64,000 nt of DNA, taken from contig NZ_JAGSYI010000003.1 of assembly GCF_025685625.1 (NCBI RefSeq), positions 744,001 through 808,000 on the forward strand, given 5' to 3'. The notes below the pieces were generated by a model, which ran no database searches, had not been told where the DNA came from, and worked only from the letters and a program-made list of their open reading frames with translations. Positions within the stretch are counted from its first letter, which is position 1, and each line of letters starts with the position of its first letter. Source of the stretch: Acidicapsa acidisoli (GTDB taxonomy: Bacteria; Acidobacteriota; Terriglobia; Terriglobales; Acidobacteriaceae). Positions 55,872 through 64,000 of the stretch are shown piece by piece. The position numbers and the translations under genes are program-made.

Positions 55872-58800
55872 TTACAACACTTCGACCGATACAGTTGCCG
55901 TCGAGGTGAGCGTACTGTCTTTCGAGTCTGTGCCCGTTACCGTGAAGGTATAAGTCCCGGATGTAATCATCTTTGCCGAACTGGAGCAGGCGCTGAACCC
56001 CGCGACAGAGATCAGCAGGAGGATCGCCGACAGCATCGACCTCCAGCCGCGGCGTCTTGCAGGAATCCCGAATAGCAGGCTGAGAGCCAGCACCGCGCTT
56101 CCGGCACCAAACCATCTGGCATTGCTGCTGGTCGTTGTGCTGGTTGGCAACTTGGTCCCTTTCCCAAAGATCAACATCAGCGGACCGGCGGTGCCTCCCG
56201 CCGCCAGAGTCGCCGTCGCCGGATACATGGAGCATTCGGGCGGAGCTGCCGTCGTCGTCTTGGTGGTGAGCTTGCACGTGTAGTTGATCGTCCCGGCATA
56301 ACCGCCCTCCGAGGTGGTAAGAATCGGCGGAGCTGCGGTTGAATGCTCCGCCGGCAATCGAACGCTGATGTTGCTCAACACAAAACTCGGACGGCCCGTC
56401 ACCGAGACAGCACTCGACGTTGACCCGTCATAATTGGCATCCCCAACATAGACTGCGACGACATTCGACCTGGAAGTAGGCAAATCCAAGGTGGAAATAG
56501 TGGCCATAGCACTGGCTCGGGCGGTTTTTGTCGCACCCTCCCCAACCAGCGAACCCTCCGCAACGACCTTCGATCCCACCTTCAACTCAACCTCTCCGGT
56601 AGGAGGCGCACCCACGCTATTGGTGCTCACCGCGGCAGTAAAGACAAACGGCTTGCCATCGTACTTGGTCTCATTCACAGACAGCTTCAATTCCGTTGTC
56701 GCCTTTACGACTCCGAACGAAATGGAATCCGAACTGGCTTTGAAGCTTGGATCGCCGCCGTATGCGGCTTCGATGGTGTTGCTTCCCGGCGATGGAAAAT
56801 AGTTGGTGAGCGCGGCCAGACCGTCGGACGCAAGCGTCACCGTTGCGAGCGCGGCGCTTCCCCGAGTGAACTTGACGCTGCCGGTAGCGTCGCCATCCGG
56901 CACGACCACACCGCTCACCACGGGCGAGTTCACACCATACGGGTGCGCCGTGATCGTGAACGGATATCCATAGGGTGTGGTGCCCGTTGTCCAGGGAGCG
57001 CCGGAAGTAGGATTCGTGGCAGCAATCGTGAGAGCCGTCTTGCTCGGCTCTGCGGTCACGTTCACATTCACAGGCGCTGAGACGCTCTTGGCGTCCTGCG
57101 TCGATCCGCCATAGCTGGCAACGACCGAGTAGCTCCCACCTGGCAGAGAATTCAACTTGAGGCTTCCCGTCGAACCAGAGGTATCGATCGGAAAGGTGCC
57201 CAGCAGCGGATTTTCCGGAGCCTTCACACTGGCAGTCAATGTGACAGCCCCAGACTCGAAGCCATTCGCGCTGGTCACGGTAGCGTCAGCCGTTGCTATC
57301 GCGCCATGTTCCAGCGAGACAGGAGAAATCGTCAGCCTCGTCGCCGTCGGAGAAAGCCCTGCGCTGGCCCATTTCGAAAGCAGGCTTGAAACGTTAATAC
57401 TTCCGAGCCCAGTCGCAAGATCATATCCGGTCCCTGCGTTGTACCCGGATAGAAAGTAGTTCCCTCCATAGTTGTTGCAATTGGGAGTTCCTGATTTGCA
57501 CGAAACAGAGTTGTTTCCCGTAGTCACATCGTGGAAGACACCGGGCGAAGTCCGGGCCAGGTTGTAGAAGGCATAGTTGGCGACACCCTGCCGCTCGCCG
57601 GTCTTCTGACGAACCAGGGCTAGAATGCCCGCAAGAGTTGGCGCGGCTGCCGATGTGCCCCCCACTCCCTGGATATAAAACTCGCCATCTGGAAGACCGT
57701 CCGCTCCGGGCACACACTCTGTGATAGGACTGCTACCCACCTTTTCCAGATCCGTGCAGATCGCCCAAGTCGCGTTGTAAAGCAGTCCATCGGAAGCGAA
57801 AAAGGAAACATCTGGAATATCGCGAACCCCGTCCGTCGGCACTCCCGGAGCCGATTGCCAGGATGGCTTTGCATACCCCGAGGTGCATGTGATGTTGCCG
57901 TGACTATCGATCGAGCCTACCGCGCAGCTGCTCTTGCCTCCGCTCCCTGCGGCAATATTCGCGTACTCGCCGGTAAGAGCGATATTCGTCGATATTGGCC
58001 CAGGTGGATATGCGATGGTGGAATCGTCCCACGGAACCTCAGGAATGTACCCCAGAGCCGAGCGCAGAGTTTTCGCGTTATTTGTCGTCGAGGCATACTT
58101 CGTGAAATCAGAGCCGCTCCCATCGGGACCGATCAGCGCCGCGAAGTCGGTTCCACCAACCGCCGTGTCATAAGGAGTTGACGCCAACCCATTGATCTGC
58201 AAACCATACTTGGCTTGCGTTTCTACCGTAGGGTCTGGATCGTCACAGCCAGCCGACCCGGAATCGCCCGTGGACACCGTAACCGAAATTCCCTGCGCGG
58301 CAGCCTGCTCCCACAGCGTCGCATAGAACTCATTGCCCGAGGTGCCCAAACCCGCCTCGCACTCACCGAAGCTGAGATTCAGCACATCGACAAGGTTGTC
58401 ATCAAGGGCTTTGACCGCGGCAATATCTCCGCCGAAGGTCGAACCCGTGCTCGCAGCAATGTAGAGGTACAGCTTGGCATTGGGGGCGATGCCGTTGGCA
58501 ATCTCCGTATCCAGGTAGGCTTCCAGCGCGTCTTTGGTTTCGCCTGGGTCCGTACCATCTAACTTGACCATGGGAGTATTGGCGGCAAGACCAAACAGCG
58601 AACGATAGCTGGCATTGACGCTGGTCGTAATATTGGAGTCCCCAATAATCCCGATCACGGCTCCGGTGCCGTCATACGTGGTGCCGGTAGCCCATGGGTT
58701 CAGCGCCTTGTTAGGCGAGTTATAAATGGTTGCTGCATCGGCCGGCCCTACAAACAGCACGTTATACGGCGACTCGGGTGCCGTGAAATCCGGCCGGATC

Positions 58801-59498
58801 TTTCCGGCAGCCGAATCATAAATGCCGCGCGGCCCTTTCTTCACCGTAGACTTCGGATAGAAATCGTTCAGCCTCGCAACCCCCGCGATCACCGGAGCCA
58901 GAGCTGCCGGAATCTGCGGATCGCTGGCATTAGCGTGGTGTATCTCTCCATTGACCTCATAGAGATGAATCGCGGTATGAAAAGCCTCTTGCACCTGGCC
59001 CGCCGTACCCGAAAACTCAATCACAGTGCGCCCCTCCGATGCGCCCTTGACCGCAAAACCATGCGACTGCAGCCATGCGGTCACCGCAGTGATATCCGAG
59101 TCAACTGCGCCCCATTGCGCCCCGAATTGCGCCGGCGTAAGCCATTGATGAAAATTAGGAGAATTAGGGTCGTGCAGCGACTCAACCAGCATATTCAGAG
59201 CCTGCTCCTGCTCCGGGCTGCGTCGCAGCACCAGCAGCATTCGGTCTTCGGCCGTCGATGCAGGCACCGCGCCACGGTCGGCCGCAAGCGTCGCCAGCGG
59301 ATGAGTGTTCCCGGCAAGGGTTACGAGTTCAGATTCATCCACCGCCTGGGCAATCAAGCCCGGGCGGTTGGATTGCGCGTACATTGCGGTTGAGGAGAGG
59401 AGCAGAATAACTGCGAGAAGCAACACCGGTTTGAGTGAGAGCACCAGGCAACGCGCACGACGCCGTGCCGACGAGAATGCAGGGGGGAGAGCATTCAT
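55872..59498 (-). CDS. Secreted S53 (pro-kumamolisin) peptidase with Ig-like repeats
   Basis: A 1208-residue protein. Signal peptide (LVLSLKPVLLLAVILLLSSTAMYA), then a pro-kumamolisin activation domain (about 60-200; FHQWLTPAQFGAQWG). The catalytic domain has Glu326 and Asp330 in EAYLDTE, Asp412 in STGDSGSAG, and Ser616 in GTSAAAPT. The Glu-Asp and Asp-Asp spacings match kumamolisin; the last one is longer by about 90 residues. About 450 residues of Ig-like repeats follow (SVSAPVNVNVT, VTLTASVKAPEN), then a membrane-type end. It is an acid protease for extracellular proteins. ATG at 59498 fits GAGGT upstream; TTG four codons earlier is possible. Confidence 0.93.
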   Translation of the reverse strand: MNALPPAFSSARRRARCLVLSLKPVLLLAVILLLSSTAMYAQSNRPGLIAQAVDESELVTLAGNTHPLATLAADRGAVPASTAEDRMLLVLRRSPEQEQALNMLVESLHDPNSPNFHQWLTPAQFGAQWGAVDSDITAVTAWLQSHGFAVKGASEGRTVIEFSGTAGQVQEAFHTAIHLYEVNGEIHHANASDPQIPAALAPVIAGVARLNDFYPKSTVKKGPRGIYDSAAGKIRPDFTAPESPYNVLFVGPADAATIYNSPNKALNPWATGTTYDGTGAVIGIIGDSNITTSVNASYRSLFGLAANTPMVKLDGTDPGETKDALEAYLDTEIANGIAPNAKLYLYIAASTGSTFGGDIAAVKALDDNLVDVLNLSFGECEAGLGTSGNEFYATLWEQAAAQGISVTVSTGDSGSAGCDDPDPTVETQAKYGLQINGLASTPYDTAVGGTDFAALIGPDGSGSDFTKYASTTNNAKTLRSALGYIPEVPWDDSTIAYPPGPISTNIALTGEYANIAAGSGGKSSCAVGSIDSHGNITCTSGYAKPSWQSAPGVPTDGVRDIPDVSFFASDGLLYNATWAICTDLEKVGSSPITECVPGADGLPDGEFYIQGVGGTSAAAPTLAGILALVRQKTGERQGVANYAFYNLARTSPGVFHDVTTGNNSVSCKSGTPNCNNYGGNYFLSGYNAGTGYDLATGLGSINVSSLLSKWASAGLSPTATRLTISPVSLEHGAIATADATVTSANGFESGAVTLTASVKAPENPLLGTFPIDTSGSTGSLKLNSLPGGSYSVVASYGGSTQDAKSVSAPVNVNVTAEPSKTALTIAATNPTSGAPWTTGTTPYGYPFTITAHPYGVNSPVVSGVVVPDGDATGSVKFTRGSAALATVTLASDGLAALTNYFPSPGSNTIEAAYGGDPSFKASSDSISFGVVKATTELKLSVNETKYDGKPFVFTAAVSTNSVGAPPTGEVELKVGSKVVAEGSLVGEGATKTARASAMATISTLDLPTSRSNVVAVYVGDANYDGSTSSAVSVTGRPSFVLSNISVRLPAEHSTAAPPILTTSEGGYAGTINYTCKLTTKTTTAAPPECSMYPATATLAAGGTAGPLMLIFGKGTKLPTSTTTSSNARWFGAGSAVLALSLLFGIPARRRGWRSMLSAILLLISVAGFSACSSSAKMITSGTYTFTVTGTDSKDSTLTSTATVSVEVL

Positions 59499-59730
59499 GC
59501 GAAACCTCAATGGGAGATCAATGCGGGAAATCCCGCGATTTGCTTGCCGGACATGGTTCTTCCGAGGAGCTAATAACTATTCCCACCGCTTCTTCGCACA
59601 AGTAGCCGCAAAGCGAGGTGCAGAAAGCAAACTCGTTTACAAAGAAGCGTGTGGTGATTCTGGGTCGTAGTGCAAGTGTATGACGAACGTAAAGAAATTG
59701 CGGGTTTGTTGTCAATAACTTGCCAGATTT

Positions 59731-61560
59731 TTAAACTTTGTATCGCCCTAGATTAGTGAAGTAACCTGCGATGTTGCGATTTACCGCAATAGCATCAACC
59801 GGCACAATTCTGCTCAACCTGCGCAATACACCGAGTTGTATCGCCAGCGCATCGCCCTCGGCGGAGGCCGCAAGCACCCGCCGCGCCGCCTGTTCCACCG
59901 TTGCCATCGCCTCGTCTGCGAAGGCCGATGTCATCACCGCGACAATCGAAGCCGCGCCCGAAATTGAGCCAGAAGAAGAGCCGCGCGAACTTCCCGCCAG
60001 CTTCCTCGCCCGCAACAGCGCCGACTCCAGCGCATATATAGCCAGGATGCAATCGGCCAGATCGGCCATCACCTCCTGCTGATCCTGCAAGGCGGTCATG
60101 TAGCGCTGCGAGGCCGCGCCCGCCGCAAGCAAAAAGAGCTTGCGCAGGCTGGCAAGCACCTTGGCTTCCCGCGCCAGCGGCGCATCGGAGTCTTCGTTGT
60201 CAAAAGATGGCGACTCCATCATCTCATCCATCAGCCGCTTGATGGCAGGCAAAAGCGGCAATTGTCCGCTCATCGCCCGTTTCATCAGCCAGCCTGTAAT
60301 AATCAGCCGGTTGATCTCATTGGTTCCTTCAAAGATGCGGTTGATCCGCGCATCGCGGTAGATGCGCTCAGCCGGGTAATCCTCTACATAGCCATACCCG
60401 CCCATGATCTGAACCAGCTCATCGGCAAGGTGATCCAGCATCTCCGAGCCGAAGACCTTCAGAATCGAGCACTCGACCGCGTACTCCTCAATCCGCTTCT
60501 GGATCTCCCGCGGCGAATGCGCAATCTCCGGACTCAACGCAGCCAGCGCCGCATCCATCATCCCCGAGGTGCGATAGGTCATGCTCTCGGTCACATAGAG
60601 CCGCGTGACGCACGAGGCAATCTTGCGCTGAATCAGCCCAAACTCCGCAATCGGCTTGCCGAAAGCCACCCGCTCCTTCGCATAGCGGATTCCCAGCTCG
60701 ACCGCCTGCCGTCCCCCTCCCACGCACGCCGCGCCCAGCTTGAACCGGCCCATGTTGAGAATATTGAAAGCGATGTGATGCCCCTTGCCCACCTCGCCTA
60801 GCAAATTCTCCACCGGAATGCGGCAGTCGGAGAAGACCAGCGCACAGGTCGACGAGCCGCGAATCCCCAGCTTGTGCTCCTCTTTCGCGACAGAAAAACC
60901 AGGTGTGCCCCGTTCCACCAAGAACGCCGAAAACTTCTCCCCATCCACCTTGGCAAACACTGTATACAGATCCGCGAATCCGGCATTGGTAATCCACATC
61001 TTCTCGCCGTTGAGGACGTACTGCGTTCCATCCGGCGAAAGCACAGCCCGCGTGCGGATGTTCATCGCGTCCGAGCCCGAAGTCGCCTCGGACAAGGCAT
61101 ACGCCGCGACCATCTCCATCGAAGCCAGTTTCGGCAGATAACGCTGCTTCTGCGCCTCCGTTCCGTACCATACTATTGGCAGTGTCCCGATGCCGACATG
61201 CGCCCCAAATGCCGTCGAAAAGCTCGCATTGACCGAGATGTGATCCGCCACCAGCGCCGAGGTCGTCTTGTCCAACCCCAGCCCGCCATACTCCTCCGGC
61301 ACATCGACGGCGGTAAAACCCAGTTCCGCCGCGTGAGCCAGCAACCCGCGCATCACCCCGTCTTCTTTCGCCTCAATCTGGGCCGACGCAGGCAAAATCT
61401 GCTCTCTCGCAAAGCGCACGGCCGTTTCAGCGATCTGCCGTTGCTCGACGCTCAGATCCTCCGGGGTCAAGACCTCCTCCGGAGCGCGATCTTCCAGCAA
61501 AAAACTACCGCCCGCGGCGGCTGCGATGAGGCTTACAGGCGAAGAAGTCACAGTGGCCAT
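59731..61560 (-). CDS. Acyl-CoA dehydrogenase
   Basis: A 609-residue FAD enzyme that makes the first double bond in fatty acyl-CoA oxidation. LSVEQRQIAETAVRFARE and GFTAVDVPEEYGGLGLDKT form the N-terminal domain. YALSEATSGSDAMNIRT and MWITNAGFADLYTVFAKVDG are the mid-domain. QIMGGYGYVEDYPAERIYRDARINRIFEGTNEINRL has the catalytic Glu region. The extra C-terminal 170 residues resemble the longer (VLCAD/ACAD9-like) branch. No adjacent beta-oxidation genes. ATG with AGAAATC upstream; weak ribosome site. Chain length preference cannot be told. Confidence 0.93.
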   Translation of the reverse strand: MATVTSSPVSLIAAAAGGSFLLEDRAPEEVLTPEDLSVEQRQIAETAVRFAREQILPASAQIEAKEDGVMRGLLAHAAELGFTAVDVPEEYGGLGLDKTTSALVADHISVNASFSTAFGAHVGIGTLPIVWYGTEAQKQRYLPKLASMEMVAAYALSEATSGSDAMNIRTRAVLSPDGTQYVLNGEKMWITNAGFADLYTVFAKVDGEKFSAFLVERGTPGFSVAKEEHKLGIRGSSTCALVFSDCRIPVENLLGEVGKGHHIAFNILNMGRFKLGAACVGGGRQAVELGIRYAKERVAFGKPIAEFGLIQRKIASCVTRLYVTESMTYRTSGMMDAALAALSPEIAHSPREIQKRIEEYAVECSILKVFGSEMLDHLADELVQIMGGYGYVEDYPAERIYRDARINRIFEGTNEINRLIITGWLMKRAMSGQLPLLPAIKRLMDEMMESPSFDNEDSDAPLAREAKVLASLRKLFLLAAGAASQRYMTALQDQQEVMADLADCILAIYALESALLRARKLAGSSRGSSSGSISGAASIVAVMTSAFADEAMATVEQAARRVLAASAEGDALAIQLGVLRRLSRIVPVDAIAVNRNIAGYFTNLGRYKV

Positions 61561-61696
61561 CAGCAGATTTCTCCAATTGCCAGAACACTACGCCATCCGC
61601 CGCGAGATGAGCAAACCAAGGTGCGGCGCGCTGAGAAAACAACCACAGCTTGTCTGAACGTTGCCGATCAGACACTATCTCGAAACCGTTTACAGA

Positions 61697-61723
61697 TATT
61701 CAGAATTTCAGATATTCTGAATA
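61697..61723. promoter_or_regulatory. Operator-like palindrome before AbrB/PIN pair
   Basis: TATTCAGAAT (61697-61706) and ATTCTGAATA (61714-61723) form a perfect 10-bp inverted repeat with a 7-nt spacer, 16 nt before the antitoxin ATG. CAGATATTC also repeats directly at 61693-61701 and 61709-61717. It is an ideal place for antitoxin autoregulation. Confidence 0.7.
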
Positions 61724-61739
61724 CACAGAGGTTTCACCT

Positions 61740-62033
61740 ATGCAGACGATTCTCGTAGGAAAACGCGGCACCGTCGTCATCCCCGCCAAGCTGCGCAAAC
61801 GGTACAAGCTGGACGAGGGCAGTCCCATGCTCATCGAAGAGCGCGAAGACGGCATCCTCATGCGTCCTGCCATCACCCCCACCATCGAGGTCGAGATCTA
61901 CACCCCCGAGCGCCTCGCCGAGTTCTTCCTGAACAACGCAATGGATGACGAGGATTATCTCGATGCGCGCAAGGAAGTGGAAGCCATGGGCATCGATCCG
62001 GACTCAATTGACCACCTGCGCTGGCCTAGATGA
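61740..62033 (+). CDS. AbrB/MazE-type antitoxin
   Basis: A 97-residue protein. The SpoVT-AbrB swapped-hairpin domain is residues 1-46: MQTILVGKRGTVVIPAKLRKRYKLDEGSPMLIEEREDGILMRPA. The rest is an acidic toxin-binding tail (TPERLAEFFLNNAMDDEDYLDARKEVEAMGIDPDSIDHLRW). ATG at 61740; the frame runs upstream through a palindromic operator, so earlier starts are unlikely. The stop overlaps the PIN toxin start by 4 bp. It should repress its own operon through the palindrome just before it. Confidence 0.88.
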   Translation: MQTILVGKRGTVVIPAKLRKRYKLDEGSPMLIEEREDGILMRPAITPTIEVEIYTPERLAEFFLNNAMDDEDYLDARKEVEAMGIDPDSIDHLRWPR

Positions 62034-62464
62034 AGCATCCTCACCTGCGTCCCATCCGGTTGTTCCTTGACGCCAACGTCCTGATTTCGGCTTCCTGGAA
62101 AGACAACAGCAAGGTCACCAGGCTCTGGCGTATTCCAGACATTGAATTGATAACCTCCGATTACGTCCTCACTGAGTGCAAGCGCAACCTTCATCCCGGC
62201 GAGCAACTAGATAGACTCAGCATGCTTCTCAAAAGAGTGAGGATTATCGATTTCCCCAAGACACCGATTCTGGCAGACCCAACGCATCTACCAGAGAAAG
62301 ATCAGCCTGTGCTTGCCTCTGCCATCCTTGCAAGAGCGGACTTCCTCGTGACAGGGGACCGAAAGCACTTTGGAGTCTGGTATGGCAAAACGATCCTCGG
62401 CTTGAGAGTTGAACCGCCAGCAAGATTCCCTGAGGCGCTCGAAGAGGCCGGTAGCAGCGACTGA
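62030..62464 (+). CDS. PIN-domain toxin paired with AbrB antitoxin
   Basis: A 144-residue PIN-domain RNase. RLFLDANVLISASW gives Asp14. DYVLTECKRNL carries the conserved Glu. LPEKDQPVLASAILARADFLVTGDRKHFG holds Asp103 region and the later Asp in TGDRKHF. All acidic positions of an active PIN fold are visible. The pairing of an AbrB-type antitoxin with a PIN toxin is a recognised variant of VapBC. ATG overlaps the antitoxin stop by 4 bp. RNA target unknown. The GT2 gene starts 16 nt later. Confidence 0.88.
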   Translation: MKHPHLRPIRLFLDANVLISASWKDNSKVTRLWRIPDIELITSDYVLTECKRNLHPGEQLDRLSMLLKRVRIIDFPKTPILADPTHLPEKDQPVLASAILARADFLVTGDRKHFGVWYGKTILGLRVEPPARFPEALEEAGSSD

Positions 62465-62479
62465 TTCCAGTTGCGCTAC

Positions 62480-64000
62480 TTGCCGTATCATGAACCAGGG
62501 GAGAATTTCCGGAGGCCCGTTCTGTTCGCTGCGATCGCAACCAATCTGAACCTCGCCAACAGTCTCTTTTTCCGGCTGCCGATGGCGCTTCATCTGGCCC
62601 TGTTCGCCCCCCAGAATGGCTGGCGTCACTTTCTCAGGTCGCAGTACGCCGACCAGACGTTTAAGGGGCTTTACACCTGGAACGCCTTCGACGCCACCCT
62701 GCTGATCCCGTATTTCGCCGTGATGATCATCCTGGCCATCTACGGCATCCACCGCTACACGCTGGTGTACCTGTACTACAAGCATAAAAAGGACTACAAC
62801 CCCAACCCGCCCGGCTACTTCGACGAACTCCCGCGGATCACCGTGCAACTGCCCATCTACAACGAGCAGTTCGTCACCGAACGCCTCATCGAAGCCATCT
62901 GCGCCATGCAGTACCCCACCGACAAGCTCGAAATACAGCTTCTCGACGACTCCACCGACGAAACGCAGCAGGTCGCCGCCGATATCGTCGCGCGATACGC
63001 CGCCCTCGGTCACCCCATCGTCTACATGCACCGCACCAACCGCCACGGATTCAAAGCCGGCGCGCTCGACGCGGGCCTGAAAGTGGCCAAAGGCGACCTG
63101 ATCGCCATCTTCGACGCCGATTTCGTTCCGCCCACCGACTGGCTCCTGAAGGTCGTCCACCACTTCACCGACCCAGCCATCGGCATGGTCCAGACCCGCT
63201 GGACGCACCTCAATCGCGACTACAGCATGTTGACCCGCATCGAGGCCATCCTCCTCGACGGCCATTTCGTCCTCGAGCACGGCGCGCGCGCCCGCTCCGG
63301 CGATTTCTTCAACTTCAACGGCACCGCCGGCATGTGGCGTCGCGCCGCCATCACCGACGCAGGCGGCTGGCAGCACGATACCCTCACCGAAGACACCGAT
63401 CTCAGCTACCGCTCGCAGCTCGCCGGATGGAAGTTCAAGTACCTGCCCGAAATCGAATGCCCCGCCGAGCTGCCCATCGAGATGACCGCGTTCAAGACTC
63501 AGCAGGCGCGCTGGGCCAAGGGCCTCATTCAGACCTCGATCAAGGTCCTGCCGCTTATCTTCCGCTCCAACGTCCCGCGCAAGATCAAAATCGAAGCCGT
63601 CTACCACCTCACAGCCAACATCAGCTACCCGCTCATGGTCGTAATGACCGCGCTCCTTATCCCCTCCATGATCGTGCGCTTTTACCAGGGCTGGTTTCAG
63701 ATGCTGTTCATCGACTTGCCGCTCTTCACGGCATCGACGCTCTCCATCGCAGTCTTCTATGTCGTAAGCCAGCGCGAACTCTTCCCAAAATCCTGGCTCA
63801 AGACCTTCCTGTACCTGCCCTTCCTCATGGCCCTCGGAATCGGACTGACCGTAACCAACACAAAAGCAGTCATGGAAGCTCTCTTCGGCATCAAGAGCGC
63901 CTTCGCCCGCACGCCCAAATACTCCGTCGCTAAGAAGGGCGAAAAATCCAAGGCCGGCAAGTACCGCAAACGGCTGCTGCTGACGCCCTGGGTAGAGTTG
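62480..64000 (+). CDS. GT2 processive glycosyltransferase (partial, runs off window)
   Basis: At least 507 residues, open to the window end. A hydrophobic N-terminal part with one or two membrane helices (VLFAAIATNLNLANSLFF and FAVMIILAIYGIHRYTLVYLYY) precedes the GT-A domain: QLPIYNEQFV, LLDDSTDET with Asp156-Asp157, FDADFVP with Asp212 and Asp214, EDTDLSYR with base Asp305, and QQARWAKG (341-348). Membrane helices follow (NISYPLMVVMTALLIPSMIV, LSIAVFYVV). This is the cellulose-synthase-like class of processive transferase. The start is uncertain: TTG at 62480 or 62471, or ATG at 62582. Product unknown. Confidence 0.85.
   Translation, partial: MPYHEPGENFRRPVLFAAIATNLNLANSLFFRLPMALHLALFAPQNGWRHFLRSQYADQTFKGLYTWNAFDATLLIPYFAVMIILAIYGIHRYTLVYLYYKHKKDYNPNPPGYFDELPRITVQLPIYNEQFVTERLIEAICAMQYPTDKLEIQLLDDSTDETQQVAADIVARYAALGHPIVYMHRTNRHGFKAGALDAGLKVAKGDLIAIFDADFVPPTDWLLKVVHHFTDPAIGMVQTRWTHLNRDYSMLTRIEAILLDGHFVLEHGARARSGDFFNFNGTAGMWRRAAITDAGGWQHDTLTEDTDLSYRSQLAGWKFKYLPEIECPAELPIEMTAFKTQQARWAKGLIQTSIKVLPLIFRSNVPRKIKIEAVYHLTANISYPLMVVMTALLIPSMIVRFYQGWFQMLFIDLPLFTASTLSIAVFYVVSQRELFPKSWLKTFLYLPFLMALGIGLTVTNTKAVMEALFGIKSAFARTPKYSVAKKGEKSKAGKYRKRLLLTPWVEL

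Noticed and set aside
62288-63607. A 439-residue open frame on the minus strand
   Set aside because: It lies antisense to the GT2 glycosyltransferase, which has all its catalytic motifs. The antisense product is Val/Gly/Asp-rich with no domain, typical of a high-GC shadow frame.
1-64000. CRISPR array, prophage, integrase or tRNA-linked island
   Set aside because: No regularly spaced repeats, no phage structural genes or integrase, and no tRNA were seen while reading both strands.

Overview
The window looks like about 64 kb of chromosome from a free-living acidobacterium, probably of the Terriglobia (Acidobacteriaceae-like) group. This is inferred from gene content, not from a marker gene. 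It carries a bacillithiol enzyme (BshC) and a YpdA-type reductase in an organism with outer-membrane-style proteins. It also has the futalosine menaquinone enzyme MqnC, a very large pro-kumamolisin (S53) protease with Ig-like repeats, a class I fumarase, a PEP-CTERM-like PEID sorting tail and a REP/RAYT element. Base composition is uniformly moderate to high GC, and many genes start with TTG or GTG behind a clear Shine-Dalgarno. I saw no rRNA, tRNA, CRISPR array, prophage or integrated plasmid.

Layout. 0-10 kb: a PLP-dependent threonine/serine dehydratase, a VapBC-like pair, a tiny PEID-CTERM protein, an SH3/TPR envelope protein, UppP, an FtsK translocase and a secreted beta-propeller. 10-20 kb: a REC-Hpt protein and a NarL-type regulator, a HipA-like kinase with DUF3037, three dehydrogenases/reductases, a secreted phosphodiesterase-like protein and a GAF-SpoIIE phosphatase. 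A textbook sigma-54 promoter stands before a secreted low-complexity protein. 20-32 kb: an ABC-2 exporter pair, a lipoprotein with a trypsin-like triad, a sensor kinase, YpdA, a second VapBC pair, an LprI-domain protein and fumarase. 32-41 kb: an outer-membrane barrel, a papain-like protein, a cytochrome c / DUF3574 / CcmC / CcmD cluster, MqnC, an esterase and BshC. 41-50 kb: a Nudix hydrolase with a Lys/Ala-rich tail, a cold-shock protein, PolX, a RAYT transposase between inverted REP palindromes, citrate synthase, and a DUF4160/DUF2442 pair whose first gene is frameshifted. 50-64 kb: cysteine desulfurase plus MnmA, an SRPBCC/ArsR pair with repeated operators, a second beta-propeller, DUF948 and YtxH proteins, the S53 protease, an acyl-CoA dehydrogenase, an AbrB/PIN toxin-antitoxin pair and a GT2 glycosyltransferase cut by the window end.

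How genes fit together. NifS and MnmA form a sulfur relay to tRNA 2-thiouridine. BshC and YpdA belong to bacillithiol metabolism. CcmC and CcmD next to a cytochrome c suggest a compact heme-delivery locus, with MqnC making the menaquinone that feeds such respiratory chains. Citrate synthase and fumarase are TCA enzymes. UppP and the GT2 act in envelope polymer metabolism. Three toxin-antitoxin modules, the HipA/DUF3037 pair, the DUF4160 remnant and the RAYT are the accessory layer. Most of the window is ordinary chromosomal housekeeping and secreted-protein genes. I did not find a large unknown multigene system; the best leads are small ones, listed in the findings.
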